This document shows, one piece after another, positions 8,759 to 17,079 of a DNA stretch of 42,932 nucleotides. The DNA comes from Emcibacteraceae bacterium (GTDB taxonomy: Bacteria; Pseudomonadota; Alphaproteobacteria; Sphingomonadales; Emcibacteraceae). The DNA is taken from NCBI GenBank assembly GCA_028281625.1, contig JANQJN010000134.1, positions 1 through 42,932 on the forward strand. The letters are read 5' to 3'. Position 1 is the stretch's first letter, and the number at the start of each line of letters is the position of its first letter. The position numbers were made by a program, and so were the translations under genes. The notes under the pieces are model-generated. The model was not told where the DNA came from, searched no databases, and saw only the letters and a program-made list of their open reading frames with translations.

Positions 8759-10126
8759 CTAGAAATTAAACAATAATCGTGTGTTGAACGTATTGACCGT
8801 ATCTGTCTTGATATTCAGATAATCCCGAACAATGGAGTGGGCATAATTTACTTGTATTTTCAGTGCTTCATTTAAGTACCAATCAACCGCACCGATATAA
8901 GATGTTTGCTTACGACCAAATGTTTCGTGAGTAAGGTCAGCTATATCCACGCGCGCGGCTAATCGAACCTCACCCATGCCGCCGCGACCAACAGGGTCAT
9001 TCACCTTGACGCTATTTAAACGGCCGTCTGATCCATCGATCACCTGTTCACCCCCGGTAGGAAAAAACCCCACCTCCACATATCCACCCTCATAGCTCGG
9101 ATCAACCATCGTTTGGGTTTCCGCTGCATTCAGGTTCGTCTTTATGGTTGCATATTCTGCTTGAAAGCCGAACGACTTATAGGTGGCTGCAAACTCACCG
9201 CCAACGAATTGTTCGCTATCCACCAGGAATTCACCACTGAAAAGCGGTTTAGGGTCTCCCTGTTTACTCAAAGGTCGAGTTTTATATACAAGATCGTATG
9301 GTGTACCACTCTGATTACGGTAAAAAGCGCTGGCACCAAAATGGAGCCCAAGGCCATTTTCAAATCGTGGTGAATAGTTGACCCTTCCTGAGAACATATT
9401 GTCGTCGTTAACTTTATCGTTGCTGGCATTTTCAAAAAAATATCCACCGCTGATTGACCAATCTTCACCATGTTGTGCGGCTGCAACACCGACCCGCCTA
9501 TCCGCACGAAATGCATTTACAAATGCAAAACGCTCCGCAAAAGCCATCATGGTTGGTGGGGTCATTTTGTCCAGGGTGGTAAATGTTCTCGTCTGACCAA
9601 CCGTGAATTTGGTATTACCCGTTTCGTAATCGATATAAGCCATTTTAAGTTCCGTTTCCCCCCCCGTGAACTTCACAACGGCCCGGTAACTAAAATCACC
9701 AAACATCTTGCCGCGAAAACCCACCTCCATGTGACGAAGGTGAGTCCCATTCACCTTGTCTTCCGGGCGCGGATTTCCAGCTCCATCTTTATAGGAGATA
9801 TTCGCATAATCATATGTAATGCGGCCATTTAGTTCAAAAGCAAAATCTCCGTCTTTGGAGCTAAGCTTGGGACCGGGGTCCCATTCAAGTTGTAAATCCA
9901 ATTCGCCCTCATCATCAATTGAGTTTTGATTGATTGTGTTCGCATTGGTTAGTTCATCTACACGCGTCTTAAGCTCATCGATCTGTTTTTGTAAAGCATC
10001 CACATCAGGCTTTTCAAATTGTTCCACGGTTTGTTCTGTAGTTTCCTGCGACACCGCTGGAAATGAACAGAAAACGGAAAAACACAGAACGGCCCCTATC
10101 CCCAATATCGACTTCTTTGTACGCAT
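8759..10126 (-). CDS. OprO/OprP-type outer-membrane porin
   Basis: The protein (about 455 residues from the ATG at 10126) has a signal peptide MRTKKSILGIGAVLCFSVF... cleaved near AVSQ-ETTE. A short coiled coil follows (VDALQKQIDELKTRVDEL), then a long series of amphipathic strands ending in TRLLFNF. The terminal Phe is the usual outer-membrane insertion signal. The strand pattern and motifs such as FELNGRITYDYA, HLRHMEVGFRGKMFGDFSYR and KFTVGQTRTFTTLDKMT match the phosphate-selective porin O/P family, which forms trimeric anion pores. An upstream in-frame start at 10267 would put 47 odd residues before the signal peptide and is rejected. A substrate other than phosphate or pyrophosphate is possible. 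Confidence 0.88.
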   Translation of the reverse strand: MRTKKSILGIGAVLCFSVFCSFPAVSQETTEQTVEQFEKPDVDALQKQIDELKTRVDELTNANTINQNSIDDEGELDLQLEWDPGPKLSSKDGDFAFELNGRITYDYANISYKDGAGNPRPEDKVNGTHLRHMEVGFRGKMFGDFSYRAVVKFTGGETELKMAYIDYETGNTKFTVGQTRTFTTLDKMTPPTMMAFAERFAFVNAFRADRRVGVAAAQHGEDWSISGGYFFENASNDKVNDDNMFSGRVNYSPRFENGLGLHFGASAFYRNQSGTPYDLVYKTRPLSKQGDPKPLFSGEFLVDSEQFVGGEFAATYKSFGFQAEYATIKTNLNAAETQTMVDPSYEGGYVEVGFFPTGGEQVIDGSDGRLNSVKVNDPVGRGGMGEVRLAARVDIADLTHETFGRKQTSYIGAVDWYLNEALKIQVNYAHSIVRDYLNIKTDTVNTFNTRLLFNF

Positions 10127-10267
10127 AAAAATACCTGATGAAATATTATATCTTGTGCATGAAGTTAACGATTGGGCCGGTTCCGTCAAGCTGTAGTTTG
10201 ATTTTTGTGACAGAATAATGAACAAAAAACACACATTTGAGGCGAGTCGTTTTTGGAACGAGAACAT

Positions 10268-10510
10268 TTCCGATAAAATTTAAAAATAAATTGTCTAATC
10301 TAAAAAAAAATTTTTAATTCAATTAATTTTTAATTCGTTGAAACCATTAATAAAAATTAACAAGCGTCCCATTATGGAACACTTTTGGCCGCAATTATTA
10401 AAGGCAATGGCATCCAGTTAACCTTTTGTCAATGAATCTTACCTAATCTTTAAATTGATTATTTCCTCCCCCAAACTTGGGCGGCTTCCTTTAAGGGCCG
10501 CCTTTTTTTT
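10268..10510 (+). other. AT-rich intergenic region with orphan terminator; candidate small RNA
   Basis: No credible gene is present between the porin start and the next gene at 10674. The DNA is very AT-rich up to about 10370, with TTAATAAAAATTAAC at 10347-10361 (a TTAA-N6-TTAA near-match to a CtrA box) followed by CCCATTATGG. A strong terminator at 10479-10510 ends the region on the plus strand. A short transcript of roughly 100-140 nt is the simplest explanation for a terminator with no gene before it. No start site can be fixed. Confidence 0.35.
10479..10510 (+). terminator. Rho-independent terminator without an upstream gene
   Basis: GGCGGC (10480-10485) pairs with GCCGCC (10497-10502). 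The inner CCTT and AAGG extend the hairpin, and eight T residues follow at 10503-10510. It points along the plus strand, where no gene lies upstream in the same direction before trmL/hemF territory. Confidence 0.75.
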
Positions 10511-10586
10511 GTCAAATTCACATGTTTAAGTCCTTAACTATTTTTTTTTAGGTCAGGAAACTCTTGAAAATACATCATAATTTAGG

Positions 10587-10601
10587 TTAATAATGAGTTA
10601 A
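10587..10601. promoter_or_regulatory. CtrA-type box TTAA-N7-TTAA
   Basis: TTAA-TAATGAG-TTAA followed by C. It lies 73 bp before the ATG of the outer-membrane barrel gene at 10674, a usual position for control of that promoter. The match to the CtrA consensus is exact in the eight fixed bases; the role is inferred. Confidence 0.5.
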
Positions 10602-10673
10602 CAAAAGATAAATTTTTATATTTTTTTCAATTGTTGATGCACTTTTGTGAGGGGGCCCAGGGAATTGATTACA

Positions 10674-11567
10674 ATGTCATATAAGACTTTACTAAGATTA
10701 GTGGGGCTGCTTGTGAGCTCCATTTTTGTAACACAGTCCTTTGCCCAGCAAATACCAGCTCAAAACAGGTCAGATGTTCCCGTCGGTCCATATGACGACC
10801 AGTCCATTGAAGAGGACTATGAATCCATTCCTCTTTTTGAAGCCAGCGAATGGGTATTTACAACGGGCTTTGATTACAGCAGTGGTCAATTTAATCTGCC
10901 AGCAAAAACCAACATCAGCTATATCCCCTACTCCATTCGCTATAGTGATGGCCCATGGAGCTTTCGCGCGAGTTCAGGATATATCAGTTTTGCGGGGCCT
11001 AGAAATATCATTACTGCTGTGGAAGGCGCCCCTCTTGTTACTGATATTGAGCTGGAGGAAGTCGATGAGTATCGTCGCCCCCGCAAGAGTGGCTTTGGCG
11101 ATGTGTATTTAAGCGGATCTTACTCTCTTGAAAATCCATACTTCAGTGATCTTCTGATCGATATTACCGGGCAGATTAAATTTCCAACCGCAGATGAACG
11201 TCTTGGCCTGGGTACTGGAAAATTCGATTTTGCTGGTAAGGTTGATATCTCATACCTGTTCGGTAACTTTATGCCGTACGGTACTCTTGGGTACCGTATC
11301 GTGGGTAAGTCAAATCGCTATGACCTTCAGAATAGTTTTTTCGCGTCTGTCGGTGCGTCATACTTCCTCACCTATGATACCAGTATCGGCATGAGCTACG
11401 AATACCGCGAAAGTGCAACACCGGGCTTTAATTCCCCGAAAGAAATCTTCGCCTACACGGACGTCCAGCTAAATGACCATTGGGGCATCAACGTCTACGG
11501 CGTAGTGGGTCTAAACAATGTGACCACTGATTACGGCCTTGGTACGCAGATTAGGTATAAGTTTTAG
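10674..11567 (+). CDS. Predicted outer-membrane beta-barrel protein
   Basis: This 297-residue protein has a signal peptide MSYKTLLRLVGLLVSSIFV... cleaved after QSFA. A short acidic linker follows (DDQSIEEDYESIP), then alternating aromatic strands such as EWVFTTGFDYSSGQF, WSFRASSGYISF and FGDVYLSGSY. It ends in GTQIRYKF with a terminal Phe, as expected of a barrel. Late motifs include DITGQIKFPTADERLGLGTG, which resembles the region 'g.vKfPTad...LGtG' common in transporter-like barrels (MetA-pathway/DUF3187-like). No certain family is named. The ATG at 10674 is preferred over a GTG at 10647 because it gives a proper signal peptide and has AGGGA upstream. A CtrA-type box lies 73 bp upstream. 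It is convergent with the HAD gene. Confidence 0.8.
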   Translation: MSYKTLLRLVGLLVSSIFVTQSFAQQIPAQNRSDVPVGPYDDQSIEEDYESIPLFEASEWVFTTGFDYSSGQFNLPAKTNISYIPYSIRYSDGPWSFRASSGYISFAGPRNIITAVEGAPLVTDIELEEVDEYRRPRKSGFGDVYLSGSYSLENPYFSDLLIDITGQIKFPTADERLGLGTGKFDFAGKVDISYLFGNFMPYGTLGYRIVGKSNRYDLQNSFFASVGASYFLTYDTSIGMSYEYRESATPGFNSPKEIFAYTDVQLNDHWGINVYGVVGLNNVTTDYGLGTQIRYKF

Positions 11568-11582
11568 AAGTCGCTTCTAAAA
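11562..11582. terminator. Perfect palindrome spanning both convergent stop codons
   Basis: TTTTAGAAG (11562-11570), TCG, CTTCTAAAA (11574-11582) form a perfect 9-bp stem with a 3-base loop. The TAG of each convergent gene lies inside an arm. The flanking A/T give U-runs on both strands, so it may act as a weak bidirectional terminator. Confidence 0.5.
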
Positions 11583-12023
11583 ATCACCATAATCGCATTG
11601 AAAGCATGTGATACCGTTGTCGCGCCACATGTCCACTACAGCATTTCGGTCGTCGACAACGAAAGCTATTTTGTGGCCATCTGCGAGCAGCGCTTCCAGC
11701 ATTTCTTTCTTCACAATAACATCCGACCTCATGTCATTTGAGCCACGCATAATGATTTTAGTGAAAGGAATCTCATTCCATATAAACCATTGTTCAGTCA
11801 CGTCGCGGTACCGTTCGGGTCTGCCGCTTAGCACCAATATTTCATATTCACCACTATCCCAAAGCGTCTTATAGAGCTTTACCACTGCTTCATTTGGGAT
11901 ATCGTCCCCCATACGTTTAAAAAAACCGTTCCAGTTTGCAGGACGGCTTTCTACAAAATGGCGCCGATGATCGATATCTGCCAATGTGCCATCAATGTCA
12001 AAAAGAACAGTTTGTTTTTTCAT
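11577..12023 (-). CDS. HAD-superfamily phosphatase, polynucleotide-kinase-3'-phosphatase type
   Basis: The 148-residue protein begins with the HAD motif I, LFDIDGTLAD, with nucleophile Asp9 and acid Asp11. Motif II lies in LVLSGRPERYRD, where Ser and Arg positions match the phosphatase domain of T4 Pnkp. Motif IV lies in FVVDDRNAVVDMWRD. Proteins of this type remove 3' phosphates from nucleic acid or act on small phosphates; the kinase domain of T4 Pnkp is absent. It follows the DUF6868 gene by 17 nt and has a weak ribosome site, so it is probably translated from the same transcript. Confidence 0.8.
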   Translation of the reverse strand: MKKQTVLFDIDGTLADIDHRRHFVESRPANWNGFFKRMGDDIPNEAVVKLYKTLWDSGEYEILVLSGRPERYRDVTEQWFIWNEIPFTKIIMRGSNDMRSDVIVKKEMLEALLADGHKIAFVVDDRNAVVDMWRDNGITCFQCDYGDF

Positions 12024-12040
12024 TTAGCCAGTTGAAATCT

Positions 12041-12283
12041 CTAAATAATGACCCTGAGCGCCAAATAAGGCACCAGATTAAACATGAACACAAGCATCTT
12101 GAAAAATACCATGGCTTGATAATGAATTTTATCAAATTGCTCTTTGGTGATATCAAAAAACATGGTTTGAATACGATAGGTAAAATCGTTGGCAAGCATA
12201 ATAAGGAGCGCCCAAAGAACAAGCAGGCTCCAATTCAGAACCGTACACCAGCCGAGAAATGGTAACAGTTGTTCTGCTGTCAT
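12041..12283 (-). CDS. DUF6868 small membrane protein
   Basis: The 80-residue protein has two hydrophobic helices (about residues 13-32 and 58-78) around a polar loop with FDITKEQFDKIHYQAM. The start MTAEQLLPFLGWCTVLNW and the end FNLVPYLALRVI match the DUF6868 family of inner-membrane proteins of unknown function. It is the first gene of a small operon with the HAD phosphatase. The function is not known. Confidence 0.8.
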   Translation of the reverse strand: MTAEQLLPFLGWCTVLNWSLLVLWALLIMLANDFTYRIQTMFFDITKEQFDKIHYQAMVFFKMLVFMFNLVPYLALRVII

Positions 12284-12302
12284 ATTTTATCTCCTAATGG
12301 TC

Positions 12303-12327
12303 AAAAAGGGCGATCAATTGACCGCCC
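12303..12327 (-). terminator. Terminator of the metalloprotease gene
   Basis: On the minus strand GGGCGGTC-AATT-GATCGCCC forms an 8-bp stem with one G-U pair, followed by TTTTT. It lies 16-40 nt after the metalloprotease stop. Confidence 0.75.
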
Positions 12328-12342
12328 CTCTCATGCTCTCTC

Positions 12343-14760
12343 TTAAATCGGCTCACCAGGTGGTATTGCGGCGAGATCCGACGCTTTGGGCATATAAACT
12401 CCGTCAAGGAATAAGCCGATACGTCGTGCCTGTTGCTGATAAAAGGCGCGGTATTCCCTGGTCATTTCATCATTGGCTATCCGGTCTTCAAGTATTCCTT
12501 TAAGCCCGTTCAAATGGGACGCGGTCATGGCAGCGGCTGCAGGTGATGAGCTGTCGCTGCCAGCTGTCATCATCATATAATGAACAAACACATGACCAAC
12601 ACGGCGATGTACGGCTGCTTTTAGCGGATCATCTTCGATACGCGGTGCAAGTACGGTGCGACCTGCCACTTTGACAATATACCGATCAAGACTGATCTGG
12701 CCATTGTCCCGTACGTTTTGGTCATTGATCCGCGCGAGCCTTGCCGGATTAAACAGAAGTCCCAGCGTGTGATTGGCATGAGCTTCCACCATCCCAAGAG
12801 CATCAAACGCCGCTCCTGTATCACGCGGGAAACTTTCGTTGGTAAGACGATAACCAAACGCTTTCGGCGGGATCAGATCAAGGATATGACGTGGCAATGT
12901 CAGATAATCCGCACTCAATGCCTGAAGTACAAGATCGGTTGCCTCGTCTTGGCGTTCGCGGCTCACGATACTATGGCGGGGTACCAGACTTTCCCCTTTA
13001 ACTTCATAGCCATAGATCATACCGCCAATGGATTTTGCCACAGCGTTAATTTGAAACCGTGGCAGGTAATAAAGTGGCACCAATGTTTCCTCAAGCTGTG
13101 AAAGCGGTGTGCCATCCGCAATATTATCTAGGCCAAAATTCTGCAAAGCAACCCGGCGCACTTCATACATATCGCGTGTATTTTGAAGAACGTCGCTACC
13201 AAAATCCCAAAGATGGCTATCAGCGTGTAGGCTTCCCGCACCACGACTGTCTGGGCCATCAGCCACAAACTGCTGTCCTGAACCATATGCATCTTCAAGG
13301 ATCTGTTTTAAGCCAGTCTCTTCTTCCTCATCACTTTGATACTCGCGGTAACCCCAGTTCACCGCTATTTTGTTCCAGGCGCCGATTTTTTCGCGATATG
13401 GGTTTTTGATACTTACATTGCCGTCATCATCCAGCGTGATTTGCGGATGTGGATAATCCATCACGTCGGCATCACCATTTTTGCTGGCAATATAGTTATG
13501 AGCAAAACCAATTGTATGACCCACTTCATGAGCCCCCAACTGACGGGTTCGCGCGAGCACCAATTCAAGACTATCATCGATGCTTTTCCCCTCAGCGTAA
13601 GGGCCAGTCACTGCATTTGCGATCATAAAATCCTGACGGGAGCGAAGGGAGCCAAGGGTCACATGCCCCTTGATGATTTCGCCGGTCCGTGGATCACGAA
13701 CACTGGAACCATATGACCAACCGCGTGTCGACCGGTGTACCCAGTTCACCACATTATAACGCACATCATCCGGATCCATCCCTTCCGGCATGATTTCCGC
13801 TCGAAATGCGTTGATAAAACCAGCTTCTTCAAAGGCCTCATTCCACCACTGCACTCCTTCCCTGAGCGCTTCACGGATAAGAGGCGGTGCACCACTATCG
13901 ATATAATAAACGATCGGTTCCACCGCTTCGCTGCGTTCTGCAGATGGATCCTTTTTCACCAGTCTGTGGCGAGAAATATAGTGCTGCTCAATCGGCTCAG
14001 TAATGGGTGTCCCATAATCAACCACGGACGTTTTGTTAAAGCTCATGGCCGGGTGGAAAACCCGCGGCTTATAATTATCATCGGGTAGTTCAACAAAAGA
14101 TATCCGTTGCTTTAACGTGATGATATTAGGGTTTGCTGCTACGGAGCGGACAAAACCGCCAGGGTTCGCACCCATAAAGGTTACTACTGATTGAAGTTCC
14201 GTGTTCTTTGGGAATGTTTTTACAAACTCAAAATCAACGAAACTGCGGGCTTCATTGAGACTGAAATCGCCCTGCCCAGTGCGTTTGATTTTGGCAGCAC
14301 TTTGATGCTGATCAGAAAGCATCATCGCCGTAATATTAATCAAACTCGCATCCATATCGCCTGCCACCGCTTCAAAAGACCAGACGATTGATGGTGCAAA
14401 AGCATTGGTAACGGCTAGTCGCTCACGTTCATTGTCGCTGGTGGCGATATAACGGGTATTTTTCTGGTGCAGGAGCACTTTTTTGCCGACACGATCAAAG
14501 TAAACCAGCTTTGTACCACCAAGCTGGCCGCGGTCAAGCGCAACATCGTTTGATCCCAGCGCGCCCGGCAGGCTTACTTTATAAATAAAATCCTCATTCA
14601 TCCGGTCCACGGCCAGGTAGACCTTTCCTTCCGTATGATCCAGATAGAGGTCAAAGAAACCTTCTTTCTTCTCCATACCATCGGTAAAGTCGGAAATGCT
14701 CTGTGCGCTGGCGCTTGCGGTTAAAACTAAAATGCTGAATGTAACGAATGCCCGTAACAT
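12343..14760 (-). CDS. Exported zinc metalloprotease, DUF5117/DUF5118/DUF4953 type
   Basis: The 805-residue protein has a signal peptide (MLRAFVTFSILVLTASASAQ). The N-terminal DUF5118/DUF5117 part includes EGFFDLYLDHTEGKVYLAV and LPGALGSNDVALDRGQLGG. The metzincin zinc site is GAHEVGHTIGFAH, with His411, Glu412, His415 and His421. A downstream MDYPHPQ segment could supply the Met-turn seen in metzincins. The C-terminal third is mostly helical. The family is common in Bacteroidetes and alphaproteobacteria and is predicted to be secreted or periplasmic; substrates are unknown. The start at 14760 follows a good AAGGGGCAG site; a start at 14823 would add 21 residues before the signal peptide and is rejected. 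Confidence 0.9.
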   Translation of the reverse strand: MLRAFVTFSILVLTASASAQSISDFTDGMEKKEGFFDLYLDHTEGKVYLAVDRMNEDFIYKVSLPGALGSNDVALDRGQLGGTKLVYFDRVGKKVLLHQKNTRYIATSDNERERLAVTNAFAPSIVWSFEAVAGDMDASLINITAMMLSDQHQSAAKIKRTGQGDFSLNEARSFVDFEFVKTFPKNTELQSVVTFMGANPGGFVRSVAANPNIITLKQRISFVELPDDNYKPRVFHPAMSFNKTSVVDYGTPITEPIEQHYISRHRLVKKDPSAERSEAVEPIVYYIDSGAPPLIREALREGVQWWNEAFEEAGFINAFRAEIMPEGMDPDDVRYNVVNWVHRSTRGWSYGSSVRDPRTGEIIKGHVTLGSLRSRQDFMIANAVTGPYAEGKSIDDSLELVLARTRQLGAHEVGHTIGFAHNYIASKNGDADVMDYPHPQITLDDDGNVSIKNPYREKIGAWNKIAVNWGYREYQSDEEEETGLKQILEDAYGSGQQFVADGPDSRGAGSLHADSHLWDFGSDVLQNTRDMYEVRRVALQNFGLDNIADGTPLSQLEETLVPLYYLPRFQINAVAKSIGGMIYGYEVKGESLVPRHSIVSRERQDEATDLVLQALSADYLTLPRHILDLIPPKAFGYRLTNESFPRDTGAAFDALGMVEAHANHTLGLLFNPARLARINDQNVRDNGQISLDRYIVKVAGRTVLAPRIEDDPLKAAVHRRVGHVFVHYMMMTAGSDSSSPAAAAMTASHLNGLKGILEDRIANDEMTREYRAFYQQQARRIGLFLDGVYMPKASDLAAIPPGEPI

Positions 14761-14864
14761 GATCTGCCCCTTGAATATATTTTGAATAATTTTAAGAATT
14801 GACCTTAAGGGGATTCTCATCAATGTTCAAGCATGCTATGGTTGCAAAAAGTCGGGAGTGAGTG

Positions 14865-15758
14865 ATGAAAAAAATAATATTGTGTTTAGGAGCCTTGACG
14901 TTAATTGGATGCGGGTCGGACAGCGGCAAAACCGCCGCTGATCACGCTGACTATGTAGTGATCGGTAAGTCGGTCAACACCCGACAGGAACCAACCGGGG
15001 AACTTAACCTTCTGAATACCGTATTCTTTGCGGAGGTTTTCCAGACCAAAGAAGCTGTCGCCGCGGGCGGCACGGTGATGAACAGTGTGCTAACCGGTCC
15101 AGGGAATGCCGAAGCAGGACTTGAATTTGATATGGGGGAAGCACGCTACCTTACAGGCGGGCGAACCGAAACCATTGAAGAACTGGATACCATGTTTCCT
15201 GACAGCACCTATCATTTTTCTTTTGATACACCGGATGGAAATATCCGCAACCTCCCTGCCCGTTTTACCCGGGATGGCGATGAAAGCTTAAACCCTGGCC
15301 CAATCCGTCTGTCCCTTTATCAAGGTGATGCGCCAGCCGACCCAAACGCAATCGATCCTGATCAGGATCTTATTGTCCGCTGGTCGCCCTTTGAAAAAGG
15401 TGCATCTGATCCCGATGGTATTATTGATGATATGATTTATGCCATGTTTGGCAATTGCATGGGCGAGGAAACGGTCCATAGCGGCCACGCCTTCGATCTC
15501 GGTAGCCTGACGTACATTGAAAGCGAATTCACGATCCCTGCGTCCGCGCTCAACGCTGGCCAGGGTCATATGATCGAAGTTGAACACTCCAATATGGAAA
15601 CGGATATCTTCGAAGGCATTGAAACCATCGTCACTTACGCGGCAAGTACGTTTCTGGATATCTACACCACTGGTGAAAACACTGAAAACCCGAACTGTCC
15701 AGCGGTGCCCATGGCTTTTGATGGTGGCGCCAATGACCGGATAAGAGGCGGGCAGTAG
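14865..15758 (+). CDS. Hypothetical lipoprotein
   Basis: The 297-residue protein has a type II signal peptide with lipobox LIGC (MKKIILCLGALTLIGC) and is then soluble. The mature part contains FPDSTYHFSFDTPDGN, RLSLYQGDAPAD and DLIVRWSPFEKGASDPDG, a beta-rich, Asp-rich pattern that could be an immunoglobulin-like or lectin-like fold. It has no match that I recognise. It lies divergent from the metalloprotease with 104 bp between the starts. GTG at 14862 is an alternative start. No function can be offered. Confidence 0.75.
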   Translation: MKKIILCLGALTLIGCGSDSGKTAADHADYVVIGKSVNTRQEPTGELNLLNTVFFAEVFQTKEAVAAGGTVMNSVLTGPGNAEAGLEFDMGEARYLTGGRTETIEELDTMFPDSTYHFSFDTPDGNIRNLPARFTRDGDESLNPGPIRLSLYQGDAPADPNAIDPDQDLIVRWSPFEKGASDPDGIIDDMIYAMFGNCMGEETVHSGHAFDLGSLTYIESEFTIPASALNAGQGHMIEVEHSNMETDIFEGIETIVTYAASTFLDIYTTGENTENPNCPAVPMAFDGGANDRIRGGQ

Positions 15759-15811
15759 ATTAAAGAAGGAAAATGTTCTATAGTTGAACATCATTGTTAA
15801 GGGGGTAAAAT

Positions 15812-16996
15812 ATGATTAAACAATTCTTCATCACTGTCATCATCTTCTTGTTTTCTGTAAACACTAGTGCTTCGCAAGCAGATAGCAATGAAATACTGAT
15901 CGGCACAAAGCATAAAATCTACTCTGAAATTTTGGACGAGGAACGGGAATATTGGGTAAATTTGCCCGAAAGATACAGTGTTCACGCAAATTACCCGGTC
16001 GTATATGTACTCGATGCCCGGTCTCAGTTCCATTCAGTAGCTACTATTTTACGCTATCTTTCATTAGCCGGTCAAATACCTGAAATGATACTTGTAGGAA
16101 TTACAAACACTGATCGTGTACGAGATTTAACCCCCACAAACAATATCATTAATTCTTACGGCGTTGAATTTGCTTCCGATCGAACCAGTGGCGGCGGGGA
16201 AAATTTTCTAAAATTTATAATGACGGAATTATCGCCTAATGTCGAAGCGGAATACTCTGTCGCAAACTACCGTATGCTTATCGGCCATTCCCACGGAGGA
16301 TTATTTTCGGTCTATTCATATATTATGGCTGACAGCTTTTTTAATTCATTCATATCCGTTGACCCCTCTCTTTATTGGGATGAGGAAACACTCAACAAAA
16401 TGCTTCAAAATAAACAAGACCCACAAGCCTCGAGTGAAAGGGCATTATATATTTCTTCTGCAAACAACGAAGGGGATAACTTTCTCAAAGAAGATGTTAT
16501 GGTAAAAACACAGCAGAATTTTATCGACACGATTGAGGGGAAACAGTTTCAGAATCTGAAATTCAAATTGGAACGATTTGACGACGAAAACCATTTCACA
16601 GTGCCATGGGTAAGTTACATGCATGGGCTGAGGTTCATTTTTGAAAACTTTTATCTCCCTGCCGATAAAGTAAGAGAAAATCCTGCGGTAGTGTTTTCTC
16701 ATTTCGAGAATGCTTCAAAAGTATTTGGCTATGAAATACCGCCCCATGAGGGCATCGTCAATTTTGCCGGGTATCAACAACTTCAAAAAGGCAATACGCA
16801 GGAAGCACTGAAATATTTTAAAATTAACATAGAAAACTTCCCTTATTCTTCAAATGTTTACGACAGTTATTCGGATGCTCTTGCCGCTGCAGGTGAAACG
16901 GAGGAAGCGATTAAAAACCTTCAAAAAGCTATTGAGCTAAATCCAGATGCAACAGCTTCAAAAAATAAACTTGAGGAACTAGTGGAACAGCAATAG
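15812..16996 (+). CDS. Exported esterase (COG2819-like) with C-terminal TPR
   Basis: The 394-residue protein has a signal peptide (MIKQFFITVIIFLFSVNTSAS) and an esterase-D-like hydrolase domain. Features are YPVVYVLDARSQFH, the nucleophile elbow GHSHGG with Ser160, and a late His in DDENHFTVPW. Such enzymes act on acyl or siderophore esters (Fes/IroE-like) in the periplasm. Residues about 312-390 form two tetratricopeptide repeats, seen as FAGYQQLQKGNTQEALKYF and EEAIKNLQKAIELNPDA, suggesting binding to a partner. The ribosome site AAGGGGG is strong. The base use is more AT-rich than its neighbours. Confidence 0.85.
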   Translation: MIKQFFITVIIFLFSVNTSASQADSNEILIGTKHKIYSEILDEEREYWVNLPERYSVHANYPVVYVLDARSQFHSVATILRYLSLAGQIPEMILVGITNTDRVRDLTPTNNIINSYGVEFASDRTSGGGENFLKFIMTELSPNVEAEYSVANYRMLIGHSHGGLFSVYSYIMADSFFNSFISVDPSLYWDEETLNKMLQNKQDPQASSERALYISSANNEGDNFLKEDVMVKTQQNFIDTIEGKQFQNLKFKLERFDDENHFTVPWVSYMHGLRFIFENFYLPADKVRENPAVVFSHFENASKVFGYEIPPHEGIVNFAGYQQLQKGNTQEALKYFKINIENFPYSSNVYDSYSDALAAAGETEEAIKNLQKAIELNPDATASKNKLEELVEQQ

Positions 16997-17036
16997 TTCA
17001 CCATTACTCATGATTACAGAATAAAGTAGATGAAAA

Positions 17037-17063
17037 TCCTGTACTTACACGCAGGACGTTTTT
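17037..17063 (+). terminator. Possible weak terminator after the esterase gene
   Basis: TCCTGT pairs with GCAGGA (6 bp, one G-U) around a loop of about 8 nt. Two bases then five T residues follow. The stem is short, so the call is tentative. Confidence 0.3.
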
Positions 17064-17079
17064 GCGTTAAGGTGACAGC

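Noticed and set aside
10160..10230. CTGTCA-like half-site upstream of the OprO/P-type porin that could be a Pho box.
   Set aside because: Only one half-site is recognisable; the second repeat at the proper spacing is not there.
10373..10420. A 15-codon frame starting at ATG after CCCATT upstream of the 10479 terminator.
   Set aside because: It lacks a ribosome site and is too short to support without conservation data.
15773..15791. Inverted repeat ATGTTC-N7-GAACAT before the esterase gene.
   Set aside because: The arms are only 6 bp, with no T-run and no second copy, so neither terminator nor operator can be claimed.
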